A stretch of 64,000 bases of DNA from Saprospiraceae bacterium (GTDB taxonomy: Bacteria > Bacteroidota > Bacteroidia > Chitinophagales > Saprospiraceae): positions 558,001-622,000 of the forward strand of contig JADJTQ010000005.1 in assembly GCA_016711125.1 (NCBI GenBank), written 5' to 3'. Shown piece by piece: positions 9,243 to 19,094 of the stretch (positions are counted from its first letter, which is position 1; the number at the start of each line of letters is the position of its first letter). The position numbers were made by a program, and so were the translations under genes. The notes under the pieces were generated by a model. The model saw nothing but the letters and a program-made list of their open reading frames with translations, searched no databases and was not told where the DNA came from.

Positions 9243-11368
9243 ATGCGAAAAAATTTATATGTTCTCCTTTTACTAGCACTCTTTCGCAGTTTAAATGTGA
9301 CTGGTCAGGACCAATACCATCTTGAATTGCTTCAGTTTTTGAAAGAAGGGTATGACATAGAAGATGCTGAATATATTTTCTATAAAACAGAACAAGAGAT
9401 TGTTGACAAGTTGGTCCTATATGGCAATGCCAGTAGACAGCTTAAATCATTGGAAAACTTCAATTTCAGCATTCAATTGGAATATGAAGTCAAGGCGGCA
9501 GGCAGTAATATCTGGGATTCGGGCATCAACATCGGGAATCAGAATCCAGTGAATCAGGGTGATATCGTGTTAATTACTTTTTGGGCACGACAGGTATCAC
9601 AAAGCTCTGAGGTCATGGTATTTGCTGAGAATGCTTCCGATTTCAGAAAAGAGGTTTATTTGCCATTAAACTTCACCCCCGATTGGACGCAGTATTTTAT
9701 CGCGTTTAAGAGCTCTATGTTCTACCAATCAAATGCCTTAACGTTTGGATTTCATATTGCTGCTCAGATACAAGAATTCCATTTGGGGGGTCTCACGGCT
9801 TTTAATTTGGGGCAAAGGCAGCTCAATGAGGTACCCTCAAGCATTAACTCAGCTCTTTATGGTGGACATGAGCCCAATGCTGCCTGGCGGGATGAGGCAT
9901 CCAGGCGTATCGAAGATCTGAGAAAGAAGGATCTTGTCGTCAAAGTCCAGGATGCAAATGGAAATCCAATAAAAGGAGCTACGGTGAAGGTCGAGATGCA
10001 AAAGCATGAATTTGGATTTGGGTCTGCAGTGGTGGGCTGCCGGTTTCCCGGGAATCGCTGTTTTAATGCAAATTATGTGGAAAAAGTACTCGATCTGGAT
10101 GGAAGGGGACATGGTTTTAATGTTGCTGTGACGGAAAATGCACTTAAATGGGATGGTTGGGAAGAAGAATGGATTGGTACGCCTGAAGAAACAGTTGCGG
10201 CTATTCAATGGCTCAATGATCACAAGATTAAAACCAGAGGCCACACATTGATCTGGCCCGGATGGGATCATCTACCTGATGATCTAAAGGCACATGAAAA
10301 TGATCTGACTTACTTGCGAAACCGCATTCATGGAAGGATTGAAGAAATGCTTACTCATCCGGTGCTCTCGAAATTAATCACTGAATGGGATGTACTCAAC
10401 GAAATAACTCAGGTGCGTGACCTTGAAATGGCCTTTGCCAGTGATCCTGCTTTTACAAGCGGTCGTGAAATTTATCCGGAAATATTGGATGAAGTCTCGG
10501 AGTTACAACCTGATTTCATTAACTACATTAATGACTATGTGGTATTATCCGGGGGTGGGGCTGGAAAAGCAGTGGTTGACCGATATAAAACATATCTTGA
10601 TGAAATCGTCGCGAGTGGTGCTAAATTTGATGGAATTGGTTTTCCATGTCATATTGGAACCCAGCCCACTTCGATAGTGAAAATCGAGCAGGTTTTAGAC
10701 GAGTTTTATGCTCGTTACGGAAAACGCATGAAGATCACAGAGTATGATATCAATGAAAACGTTGATGACTCAACTCAAGCTAAATATTTAGCCGATTTTT
10801 TAACAATGATTTTTAGCCATCCCGGTGTCGATGCGTTTTTAATGTGGGGTTTCTGGGATGGTAATCACTGGAAAAATAATGCTTCTCTTTGCAAATCGGA
10901 TTGGACCTTAAAGGTAGCTGGCCAAGGATTTATTGATAAAGTATTTAACGAATGGTGGACCAATGAGGACGGCTTGACTGGAGAGGATGGTCAATTTTCG
11001 TTTCGGGCTTTAAGGGTGATCATAAGTTGACAGTGGCAATTAATGGCGAAGAAATGGATACACTTATATCAACGGCCGGGATGGATACGCTAGTTTTGAA
11101 TTTAGGCACTACACCTGCCCGTGAGATTTCTGTGTCAGATTATTTTCAGGTATTCCCTAATATCACTTCAGACCGATTGTTAAAAATTAGTAGTAATAGT
11201 GGTACCAAGATCAACCTTCAACTATTGTCTGTCGATGGTAAGGTATTGCAGCGTTGTTCATCAATCGTTCCTTTTGAATATGTTAACCTTGAGGTTGCCG
11301 CCGGGACGTATTTTTTGAAATTATCCAACAATTATCATACTCAGACCTTTAAGATCGTTCTCTTGTAA
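9243..11368 (+). CDS. Secreted GH10 endo-1,4-beta-xylanase with type IX sorting domain (one frameshift)
   Basis: An endo-xylanase acting outside the cell. The start at 9243 is preferred over an upstream ATG at 9174 because it puts the signal peptide (MRKNLYVLLLLALFRSLNVTG) at the N-terminus. Residues ~30-210 form a carbohydrate-binding-like beta-sandwich region. The GH10 barrel follows (RGHTLIWPGWDHLPDD), with acid/base Glu in WDVLNE and nucleophile Glu in KITEYD. Near 11010 one base is missing in a G run; correcting it gives FRGFKGDHKLTVAINGEE. The C-terminal ~75 residues (YFQVFPN ... LSVDGKVLQ ... AGTYFLKLS) match a type A T9SS sorting domain. The corrected length is ~708 residues. It is followed by a tandem repeat array. 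Xylan or arabinoxylan is the likely substrate. Confidence 0.92.
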
Positions 11369-11397
11369 AAATAAAGTTGGCCTTGTCGAAACAGAAA

Positions 11398-11683
11398 TCC
11401 CACAAAGGAGTCAAGGTGCTAAGGATTTATATTTAGTAACATGAGGGGATTTATGATATTTGTGTCTCAGTGGGAAAATCGAACATTTGGCTTGTCAGAA
11501 TCCCACCAAGGCACCAGGTTCACCAAGGAATTATATTTTGAATTTGAGAGTCTTCATGCTATTTGTGTCTTAGCGGGACAATTTAACTTATGGTTGTCGT
11601 AATCCCACAAAGGTACCAAGATCACCAAGGAATTATATTTTGGAGAGCGTGATTCTTTGGTGCTATTTGTGTCTTAGTGGGGA
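11398..11683. repeat. Three tandem ~102-bp units, each an imperfect palindrome
   Basis: Units at 11398-11474, 11501-11578 and 11603-11683. Each begins like TCCCACAAAGGCACCAAG, continues TCACCAAGGAATTATATTT in two of the three, and ends like GCTATTTGTGTCTTAGTGGG, whose reverse complement resembles the beginning, so every unit can fold into a long hairpin. The linkers between units also share a TTGGCTTGTCG-like core. They lie between the convergent xylanase and GH2 genes and fill the 420-base gap. This type of CACAAAGGCACCAAG repeat is, from general knowledge, scattered between genes in many Bacteroidota; its role is unknown. Confidence 0.8.
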
Positions 11684-11790
11684 ATTATTTTTCTGACGAA
11701 AATTTAGTTATTTGTATTAGGTTAACTAATTAACTAATCTCATAATGAACCGCCGCACTGAAAATGGCAGTTCAGGCTGTTTAAAATAGA

Positions 11791-14053
11791 TCAATTTAAC
11801 TGGACACCAGTTGTTGCTAATTTTAAGCCTTGCGCTTGAGCAGTGACGGTGATGTTTTTTTCACCCTCAGATAAACGGACGATGAGCTGACATCTTCCCA
11901 TAAATGTTTTTACAGTTGATGACTGGAAACTTTTCATATCCTGCGGATTACTATTGCCTACTGCCGCCAGGTGGCATTTCCCCCTGATAGTAAACGAAAC
12001 GATGACTTCAGCGTCAGGAACCAATTTTCCTAGATCGTCCATAACTTCGACATTGAAATATGCCAGATCATCTGCACGAGCTACGATTTGTTCTTTTTCG
12101 GGTGCGATTCTCAATTGAAAAAGGTTTTCCGGTTGTCTGTAAGACTTTTCTTGCCACCTTTTCCCTTCCTTTATGCCTATTGCAGTTAGCATTCCTGCTT
12201 GATAAGGTATATTGATCCGGCTGATGAGCCCCTTGAATTCACTAATATTGATGGTGTCGATCACCTGATTGTTTAGCTCCAAAATTACCTTGTCGCACCG
12301 CGAATAGACTGATACCAGTAGGGGCACTCCTTCAAATCCCTCCCAGTTCCAACTGTGATATTCTTTCGGCCACGCCCAGGGACTTAGATATTCAACCATT
12401 CCATCGGGGATCGGCTCGTGCACTGCGATTTCCAAGTCACTGTTTTTCCAGACGACATCTCGAAAATAGGATTGAGCTTTTTAAAACCGAGAATATCGAT
12501 ATCTCCGCACCAGGCATTAAACCAGGGCCAATCGGCAAGGCCGAGCCATTCTTCCTCTTTATTATCTTTGTAGATGGTATGGGCTATACCGGATTCTCCA
12601 AAATAGTCCATACCTGTCCAAACAAAGTCACCGATCACATATGGATGGGTTTCTACCATTTTCCAATTTTCATGAGCTTCCAATGCAAATGATTCGGTAC
12701 CCAGCATAACGCGTTCTGGAAAATTTTGATGATCTTCTTTGTATTGTTGCCACTGATAATTATAACTGTGCACATCCAATAGTGCAAAAGCGGACTCACT
12801 GTCTTTCCAAATCTTTTCCGGATGTTCCCAAAATTTGCAAATGGCTTGAGTTGCAGGTCGGGAAGGGTCTAGGGTATGGATCTTGTCAATTAATTTTTTA
12901 GCAATCACCAACCCGGATGAATCGGCTCTTTCACTAATTTCGTTTCCAAAACTCCAAATAATAATTGAAGGATGATTGCGATCGCGCAAAATCATTGATT
13001 CGATATCTTTTTCCCACCATTCATCAAAAGAGATACTGTAGTCCTTTTCGTTTTTTGGGCGTTGCCATTGATCAAAGCTTTCATCGATGACTAACATACC
13101 CATTTGATCACAAGCATCTAAGAGTATCTTTGATGGAGGATTGTGAGCAGTGCGTATAGCATTAAAACCATTCTTTTTGAGGATCTCTATTTTACGATAC
13201 TCCGCTGATTTATATGCGGCTGCGCCTAAGATGCCGTTGTCATGGTGTATGCATGCGCCCTTCAGTAGCACTTCGCTACCATTTAACAAAAACCCTTTTG
13301 TTGGAGAGGCTGGCGATAGTCTCTCCACTTGAATTTAGTATTTTGGTTATTACCTCCACTGGCCCAGATTCGTTGAGACATTGACAATGGTTGTTGTAAT
13401 ATCCACTTGGGCCCTTTCAGAATCAATAGAAGGGGTAGTTATATACGTGCCCCAGCGATCTACGTGTAAGGTCCGTTTTAATCAGTGTGACGTCTCGGTA
13501 AATACCGGATCCAGAATACCAACGAGAATTTTTTTCCTTCGTTTTTGACTTCGACTGCCAATATATTTTCTTGCCCAGGTGGATGCAGATATTTCGTGAG
13601 ATCAAAGACAAATGCCGTGTATCCATAGGGGTGATTTCCGAGATGATTTCCATTTATCCAAACATCTGCATTCATATAGACCCCGTCAAACAAGACGCTA
13701 ATCTGATGATCACGATCCTTTTCGGCTAAGCTAAAATGTTTGCGGTACCAGGCAACTCCTCCTTCGACATGACCGGTAGAGGGACCACCCGCACTTAATT
13801 GAGAGAAAGGACCAATTTGTCGTACCTCTTGTTGGTCAGTCAAATCTTCGATGCTGTAATCATGTGGTAAATCTATGATCCTCCAATTCGAATCATCCAA
13901 TGCCGGCGATTGACCGTCAATTACTTCTGTACGAAAGAACTTCCAGCCGACATTGAAAGAAATCTCTCTTATAAGCGGAGAGTTTTGGTAGGAGCAAGAG
14001 TCCAGTAACAATAATGCTAGGATAATGATCTTGTAACTCTGTTCGAATCTCAT
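11791..14053 (-). CDS. GH2 beta-galactosidase-like lipoprotein (several frameshifts)
   Basis: A glycoside hydrolase family 2 enzyme, ~754 residues after joining. The N-terminus has a lipoprotein signal (ILALLLLDSCSYQN), placing it in the periplasm or on the cell surface. The sugar-binding domain (GGVAWYRKHFSL, DVWINGNHLGNHPYGYTAF) is followed by RWYSGSGIYRDVTLI, then the barrel with acid/base Glu in WSFGNEISE and nucleophile Glu in VMLGTESFALEAHENW, then a DUF4982-like domain (WNWEGFEGVPLLV) and a C-terminal Ig-like domain. The frame changes near 13530, 13465, 13385 and 12450, each fixable by one base. With this many breaks real decay cannot be excluded, but every conserved block survives. 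It is convergent with the xylanase gene. Confidence 0.87.
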
Positions 14054-14420
14054 TTTAGAGTTTTTTTTTCTTTTTTAATTCAAATGCTCAACATTGAAAT
14101 ACTTTTTTTCTCAAACACGAGCTGATTTATTCCTTTCCCGTGCCTGAAGATTCAATCAGTCTGCATAAGGTCAGGTTGTTAGGATGCTTTTGACTTCAAC
14201 TCTCAACAGCAATATACGAAGAGTAGCATGGTTTTTAGCAATGTAAAATCTATCTGGTCCCTACGGTTGGCCAAGACAAATTTCGATATAGAGATTAATT
14301 TTGTGGCCACCGCCAGAGTGGGTTAGGTGTTGGAGGAAAACAAGGCGATTCCACAATTATTCAGCCTCACTAGCGATTTTTTTAATAACTTGATACCATT
14401 ACCCTTCATTTTTAAAAGCG
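14054..14420. promoter_or_regulatory. Divergent intergenic region with a possible -7 box for the PAS/MBL pair
   Basis: The gap between the divergent GH2 and PAS genes. TAATTTTG at 14296-14303 fits the Bacteroidota -7 consensus TAnnTTTG and faces the PAS gene 118 bases downstream. A TTGG at 14267-14270 could be the -33 element, but the 25-base spacing is longer than usual. I see no other feature here. Confidence 0.35.
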
Positions 14421-14816
14421 ATGGCTTTGGATATCGAGATTATTTTAAGCAGGCAATTAGCAGACTGTCTTTCGGTGCCAGTATTCATTGTAGATCCCCA
14501 GGGAACGCTACTGTTTTATAATGAACCAGCGGAAGGGATTTTAGGTAAGCGGTTTACTGATACGGGCTCAATGCCTGTGGGTGAATGGTCGACGATGTTT
14601 AAGCCTTTTAATGATAAAGGGAAAGCTTTGTTACCTAAAGAATTACCATTGGTAAGGACTCTACACAGAAAGGAGCCTGCCCATGGTTCATTTTGGATCA
14701 AGAGCCTTGATGGTTCATCCTACAAGATTTCCGTAACGTCGTACCCCATCATTGGTAGAAGTAAGGTGTTCTCAGGTGCGGTAGCCATTTTTTGGACGGA
14801 TAACGAGGCCAAATGA
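14421..14816 (+). CDS. Single PAS-domain protein
   Basis: A 131-residue soluble protein made of one PAS fold and nothing else: LADCLSVPVFIVDPQGTLL at ~11-30, YNEPAEGILGKRFTD at ~33-47, and the C-terminal strands KISVTSYPIIG and FSGAVAIFWTD. It has no kinase, cyclase or HTH domain, so it is probably a sensor or adaptor. The start fits because two thirds of the fold would be lost with a later one. Its stop codon overlaps the start of the metallo-beta-lactamase gene (ATGA at 14813-14816), which strongly suggests that the two products work together. The ligand is unknown. Confidence 0.8.
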   Translation: MALDIEIILSRQLADCLSVPVFIVDPQGTLLFYNEPAEGILGKRFTDTGSMPVGEWSTMFKPFNDKGKALLPKELPLVRTLHRKEPAHGSFWIKSLDGSSYKISVTSYPIIGRSKVFSGAVAIFWTDNEAK

Positions 14817-15645
14817 GAGTAAGGTTGCTTGGTACCCGGGGGTCTTATCCCATTTCAAATCCCAAAAGTGCTCACTATGGAGGTAGTACCCCGTGTGTAG
14901 AAGTTTCGGCCGGTGGAGAAACGCTGATTCTCGATGCTGGCACCGGAATTGTGAGTTCCCATTACGAAAAGGGACAAAAAACGGGGGTCTATCACATTTT
15001 GCTTACTCATCTTCATATGGATCATATCCAAGGTTTAGGATTTTTCAATCCTCTATTTAGACCAAGCAATGATGTTCATATTTGGGGTCCTGGAAGCAGC
15101 ACGGAATCGCTACTAGACAGACTTAAAAGGTTCTTATCTCCCCCTTGTTTCCGGTATCCATTCGTGATGTTGGATGCAACCTTTACATCCACGAACTTTC
15201 CAACAGCAACTTTAACTTAGGTTGTTTTCACATTAATACCGCTTTTGTCTGTCATCCGGGGCCCACGATCGGATATCGTATTGAATATGCGAATAAATCG
15301 CTGGTGTACATACCGGATCATGAACCGGTAATTGGGAGAGAAGAACTGTTTGAGGATGTAGCATGGCTTTCGGGATACGATCTTGCTAGATCAGCAGACC
15401 TCTTAATTCATGATGCGCAATACAGCACCAGTGAGTATAACAATCGTATTGGCTGGGGTCACAGTTCATTTTATCACGCAGCACAATTCGCAGAAAAGAC
15501 TAATGCAAAACGTCTTCTTTTATTTCACCATGATCCGACCCACACCGACAGCATGATGGATGAACTTTTTGATGAGTTTATTAGTAAACACGAGTGCCCG
15601 TTTCAAATCGAACTGGCTGTTGAGGGCAATGAAATAGACCTGTGA
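14813..15645 (+). CDS. MBL-fold metal-dependent hydrolase (one frameshift)
   Basis: A metallo-beta-lactamase fold hydrolase of ~277 residues after joining two frames. It opens RVRLLGTRGSYPISNP and GGSTPCVEVSAGGETLILDAGTG, typical of the phosphodiesterase/RNase Z-like branch, and has the metal motif LLTHLHMDHIQGL. The second half carries LLIHDAQYSTSEY, GWGHSSFYHAAQFA and LLLFHHDPTHTD with further metal ligands. The break is in a C run near 15140, where SPP should run into LFPVSIRDVG. It is translationally coupled to the PAS gene upstream. Homologues of this type are sometimes linked to cyclic nucleotide signalling, but the substrate here is unknown. Confidence 0.85.
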
Positions 15646-15763
15646 TTTCAAGCACAACACCTCAGTTAGAAAAGCTGGTTGCGACTTATTATGATAAAAA
15701 TGTTTGCCTGGTTTTAACTTTGCGGTGTGTCCGTAATTTCGTTTTATTTATTCACTTCACAGA

Positions 15764-18700
15764 TTAATTCACCATTTGTTTTGGATGCTGTGCAAGTAAT
15801 TCATCAGCTAAATAAAACCCTTTTTTATCAGCTGTCTCCGCCCTTACCAGAGCCACTTTTTCCGGACTAATCACCGAAGCCCGGTTGGTAAAACTATTTC
15901 GCACATATGTGAGCACCGCAGCTATTTCGTGATCATTCATCAGGCCGCCAAAAGGAGTCATTGGTACATTGCCTGGATACTCTTTTCCTTTGATCTCAAT
16001 CGGTCCCATCATTCCATTAAGAACGATTTTAATCAGACGATCAGGGTTGCCCATCACCCACTCAGTACCGGATAATGGAGGAAACTGCGATGCGTCGAGA
16101 CCATGACCATCCGCCTGGTGGCAGGTGATGCAGTAACCCTCTCGCTCGTAAAGTTCTTTGCCCTTCATATACATGTCTCGGTCAGTGCCCTTCAGGTGAG
16201 TAACTACCTCGGCTTCTTTTTCCTCCTGAACCGATCTTCCATTTAGATGCGCTAAAGCAGTTTCGTATGCATACACAATCCATTCATCCATAGGTTTCCT
16301 GCCTGCCTCTTCAATAACGGGAAGTCCCTTGGTGGGCTCCAACCATGAGGCGGCTACAATGGCTTCTAATCTAACTCTGCCATGGTCATCCTGGGCTGCT
16401 TGCAATAAGTAGTCACCTAAACTGGCAACCTGATGACCTGTGTAGCGCAGTACCCTAACGGCTGCTGCCCGGGCTCGAAAATCCTTTGCCTGTAATAGCT
16501 GTCTTAGCAATGTTTCATCAACTTGATTAAGTCCCCAACTCACCCATAGTCCTTCCAACATAAAGTGCTCATATTGAGGGTCATTTTTGTCGAGATTGTC
16601 AGCCCAAATGCGAAGTTTACTAAGTACCTCCGACTTATCTCGTGCTCTGAGTTCCCGCCTGGTTCGATAGCGGGTGCGATACTCGGACAACTTGAGATTA
16701 TCAAACAACTGATCGATAGTCGCGCCGTCAATTCTTGCGGGAGTAACCAGTGGTCTGGATGGGTATGTGATGCGATAGATTCTACCATGTACGTGATCCC
16801 GGTAAGGGTCTCGGGCATTATGCTGCATATGGCCAATCAGGATGTTATGCCAATCAATGAAATACAACGAACCATCCGGTGCAAACTCCATGTCGACCGG
16901 CCGGAAGTTTTTATCATCTCCCTTTACCAGATCGAGCTCATGCCGGCTCTTATAACCAGTACCATCATCAACCATCGTATGCATTTTCATTCCGAGGAAC
17001 CCAATGGTATTGTTGATGAGAAGATCACCTTGTACCTCATCCGGAAAGTGACGACTTGACACAAACTCCAGCCCTGAGGTGGGTCTTACCCGATGGGCAT
17101 CCTCGATCAGATTCACCGATTTATGGGTTGCTACACCATAGCGTGGTTTGACTGATCCCGGTAGCATCCAACGTACATCCGGACCGGAAGTTTCGGCAAA
17201 GAAGTGCTCCCCCCAATCATCGAAGGCAATGCCCCAGGGATTGGGTATCGAAAGTTGTGCTGTTCGCTCTAGTTGGTGTCTTTGTGGTTGATACCGATAA
17301 AAACCGCCATTGGTAGCTCGCACAGGGCCATAGGAGGTCTCCACGTTGGTGTGGAGAAATACCCCTTCACCCATAAACAATGCCCCGGAAGGATCTGCCA
17401 CAAAAGCGCTGATAGCATGGTGTGTATCGTGATCATCAAAGCCACTCAATAAAATCTCCTTCTTGTCGTATTTGTCATCTCCGTCAGTATCCGACAATAA
17501 AACCAGATTGGGTGCCTGGGAAAGATAGACTCCCTCGGGTGCAAATTCGAAACCAATTGGTAAATGGAGACCATCTGCAAAGGTCGTCTGTTTATCGGCC
17601 TTACCATCTCCATCAGTGTCTTCTAAAATGATAAGTTTATCATTAGGCCTGGCATCACCAGGTTTATAATGTGGATAGCTGGGCATCACTGCGACCCAAA
17701 GCCGGCCTTTGTTGTCAAATGACATCTGAACGGGATTGGCCAGGTCGGTAAATTCCCTCTCAGAGGCAAATAATTCGATCTTATAGCCTGGTGGTACATG
17801 CAGTTGGCTCAAGGCATCATCTCCGTAGAGATATTCAGTGCTCCCATTTTTCTCACTTGGTATGTAGTTGGTTTCGACTGGAGGCAGGCTGCTGGTCCTA
17901 GCATCTGCCGCGGTAAGATCCATGGTCTCACCTTTGGTTGCCATCCATACAGCACTATCTCTAATGGCAGTCATCTCCCTGATCTTTATAAGCTCTGCAG
18001 GATAATTATCGGGGCCAAAGGGTTCGTATCGCCGGCCAAATACATGCACTCCGTTGGGAATTTTATAATCATTATGCCAAAACCAATTCTTTTCCATCAC
18101 CGCAGCATGAATCTGATCCCGGTATTTTGTCGCATTAATTGATCCCTTACCAAATAAATGATCATTGAGGTAGTTGCCGAGGATTTGATAGCCTCGATCA
18201 TTCAACTGGGAGCCATCAATCGTCAGAGGTTCGGCATTCTCTTGATACCAGGTTTTGGATGGGGTAAATACATCCACAAAAAGGACCTGATTGCTGTCGG
18301 CGATAGCATGCATTGCCAGGGTATATATTGCGAGATTTTCATTGGTAGCTACGCCATTTGGAACATCCATCTCTGCGGAGCGATCTTCCATAGCAATGGG
18401 AGTTATCAGCGCAAGTTGCGGCGCACTGATACCATTATACTTTTGACTCAAGGTATATTTGACGAAAGCATCCAATTCCGCTTTATAGGTATCTAAACCA
18501 TCTGGTCCTGCAAAAGCCTCATTGAAACCGAAAAAGGCAATAATGATATCAGCCTGCAGGCGATTCAACCACTGATCAGGGGTCTCGAAATGTCCCTGGC
18601 TTCCGGAATTTTGGGCCAGCTCTGTTTGAAATTTTTCTGCACCAGGAAATGCCCATGGTGATACCCGTCCAGAGTGTGGCCTGAAGCCAGGGGTGTCGCC

Positions 18701-18931
18701 AGGGTCACACATATTGCGGATATAAAGCGAGCTATCTGGATACCGGACATGTAACTCTGTCTCAAAATGGCCAAAATTCATCATACGAGACCCCAGATTG
18801 TTACCAACCAAAAAAATGTGAGCTCCCTTTTTTAATCGAAGACCATTTGTAGCTTCTTGAGTGCAATGTTGAAATGCTACGGCGACTAGAATGAGGCCCC
18901 CAAAAACAAGTGAATTCTTGATATTTGACAT
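15764..18931 (-). CDS. Giant PVC-type protein: SGNH-like, beta-propeller, HEAT and cytochrome c domains
   Basis: A 1055-residue exported lipoprotein-like protein (signal VFGGLILVAVAFQHC at the N-terminus), probably periplasmic and attached to a membrane. Domain order: SGNH/GDSL-like esterase region (~35-265); linker; six-bladed propeller of the membrane-bound dehydrogenase (PVC) family (~380-720; GRLWVAVMPSYPHY, EDTDGDGKADK, NPWGIAFDDWGEHFFAETSG); HEAT-like helices (~740-890); one class I cytochrome c with CITCH at 934-938 and a probable axial Met in NVPMTPF near 991. The frame is intact, which is notable among so many broken genes. Such proteins are thought to oxidise sugars or alcohols and pass electrons on through the haem; no substrate is proven. 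A related protein without the SGNH part lies beyond the GH127 gene. Confidence 0.85.
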   Translation of the reverse strand: MSNIKNSLVFGGLILVAVAFQHCTQEATNGLRLKKGAHIFLVGNNLGSRMMNFGHFETELHVRYPDSSLYIRNMCDPGDTPGFRPHSGRVSPWAFPGAEKFQTELAQNSGSQGHFETPDQWLNRLQADIIIAFFGFNEAFAGPDGLDTYKAELDAFVKYTLSQKYNGISAPQLALITPIAMEDRSAEMDVPNGVATNENLAIYTLAMHAIADSNQVLFVDVFTPSKTWYQENAEPLTIDGSQLNDRGYQILGNYLNDHLFGKGSINATKYRDQIHAAVMEKNWFWHNDYKIPNGVHVFGRRYEPFGPDNYPAELIKIREMTAIRDSAVWMATKGETMDLTAADARTSSLPPVETNYIPSEKNGSTEYLYGDDALSQLHVPPGYKIELFASEREFTDLANPVQMSFDNKGRLWVAVMPSYPHYKPGDARPNDKLIILEDTDGDGKADKQTTFADGLHLPIGFEFAPEGVYLSQAPNLVLLSDTDGDDKYDKKEILLSGFDDHDTHHAISAFVADPSGALFMGEGVFLHTNVETSYGPVRATNGGFYRYQPQRHQLERTAQLSIPNPWGIAFDDWGEHFFAETSGPDVRWMLPGSVKPRYGVATHKSVNLIEDAHRVRPTSGLEFVSSRHFPDEVQGDLLINNTIGFLGMKMHTMVDDGTGYKSRHELDLVKGDDKNFRPVDMEFAPDGSLYFIDWHNILIGHMQHNARDPYRDHVHGRIYRITYPSRPLVTPARIDGATIDQLFDNLKLSEYRTRYRTRRELRARDKSEVLSKLRIWADNLDKNDPQYEHFMLEGLWVSWGLNQVDETLLRQLLQAKDFRARAAAVRVLRYTGHQVASLGDYLLQAAQDDHGRVRLEAIVAASWLEPTKGLPVIEEAGRKPMDEWIVYAYETALAHLNGRSVQEEKEAEVVTHLKGTDRDMYMKGKELYEREGYCITCHQADGHGLDASQFPPLSGTEWVMGNPDRLIKIVLNGMMGPIEIKGKEYPGNVPMTPFGGLMNDHEIAAVLTYVRNSFTNRASVISPEKVALVRAETADKKGFYLADELLAQHPKQMVN

Positions 18932-19094
18932 TAACTATTGTTATTAACTCAAAGTGTAATAAATTGAAAGCGTCCGGTAAAATAAGGAAAAATTGAAGCT
19001 TTGAAGCATAGTAAAATCATGGACGGGATGAAGGAAGCATCTGCTGGTTGCAAAGCCCATTTTCAAGAGTTATTTTTTCAAATATGAACATTCT

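Noticed and set aside
11398..11683. Possible CRISPR array
   Set aside because: The units are ~80 bases, palindromic and not identical, the linkers are similar to one another rather than unique, and no cas gene is near.
15705..15724. TTTG and TAACTTTG pair resembling a promoter
   Set aside because: It points into the 3' end of a minus-strand gene and the spacing between the boxes is far too short.
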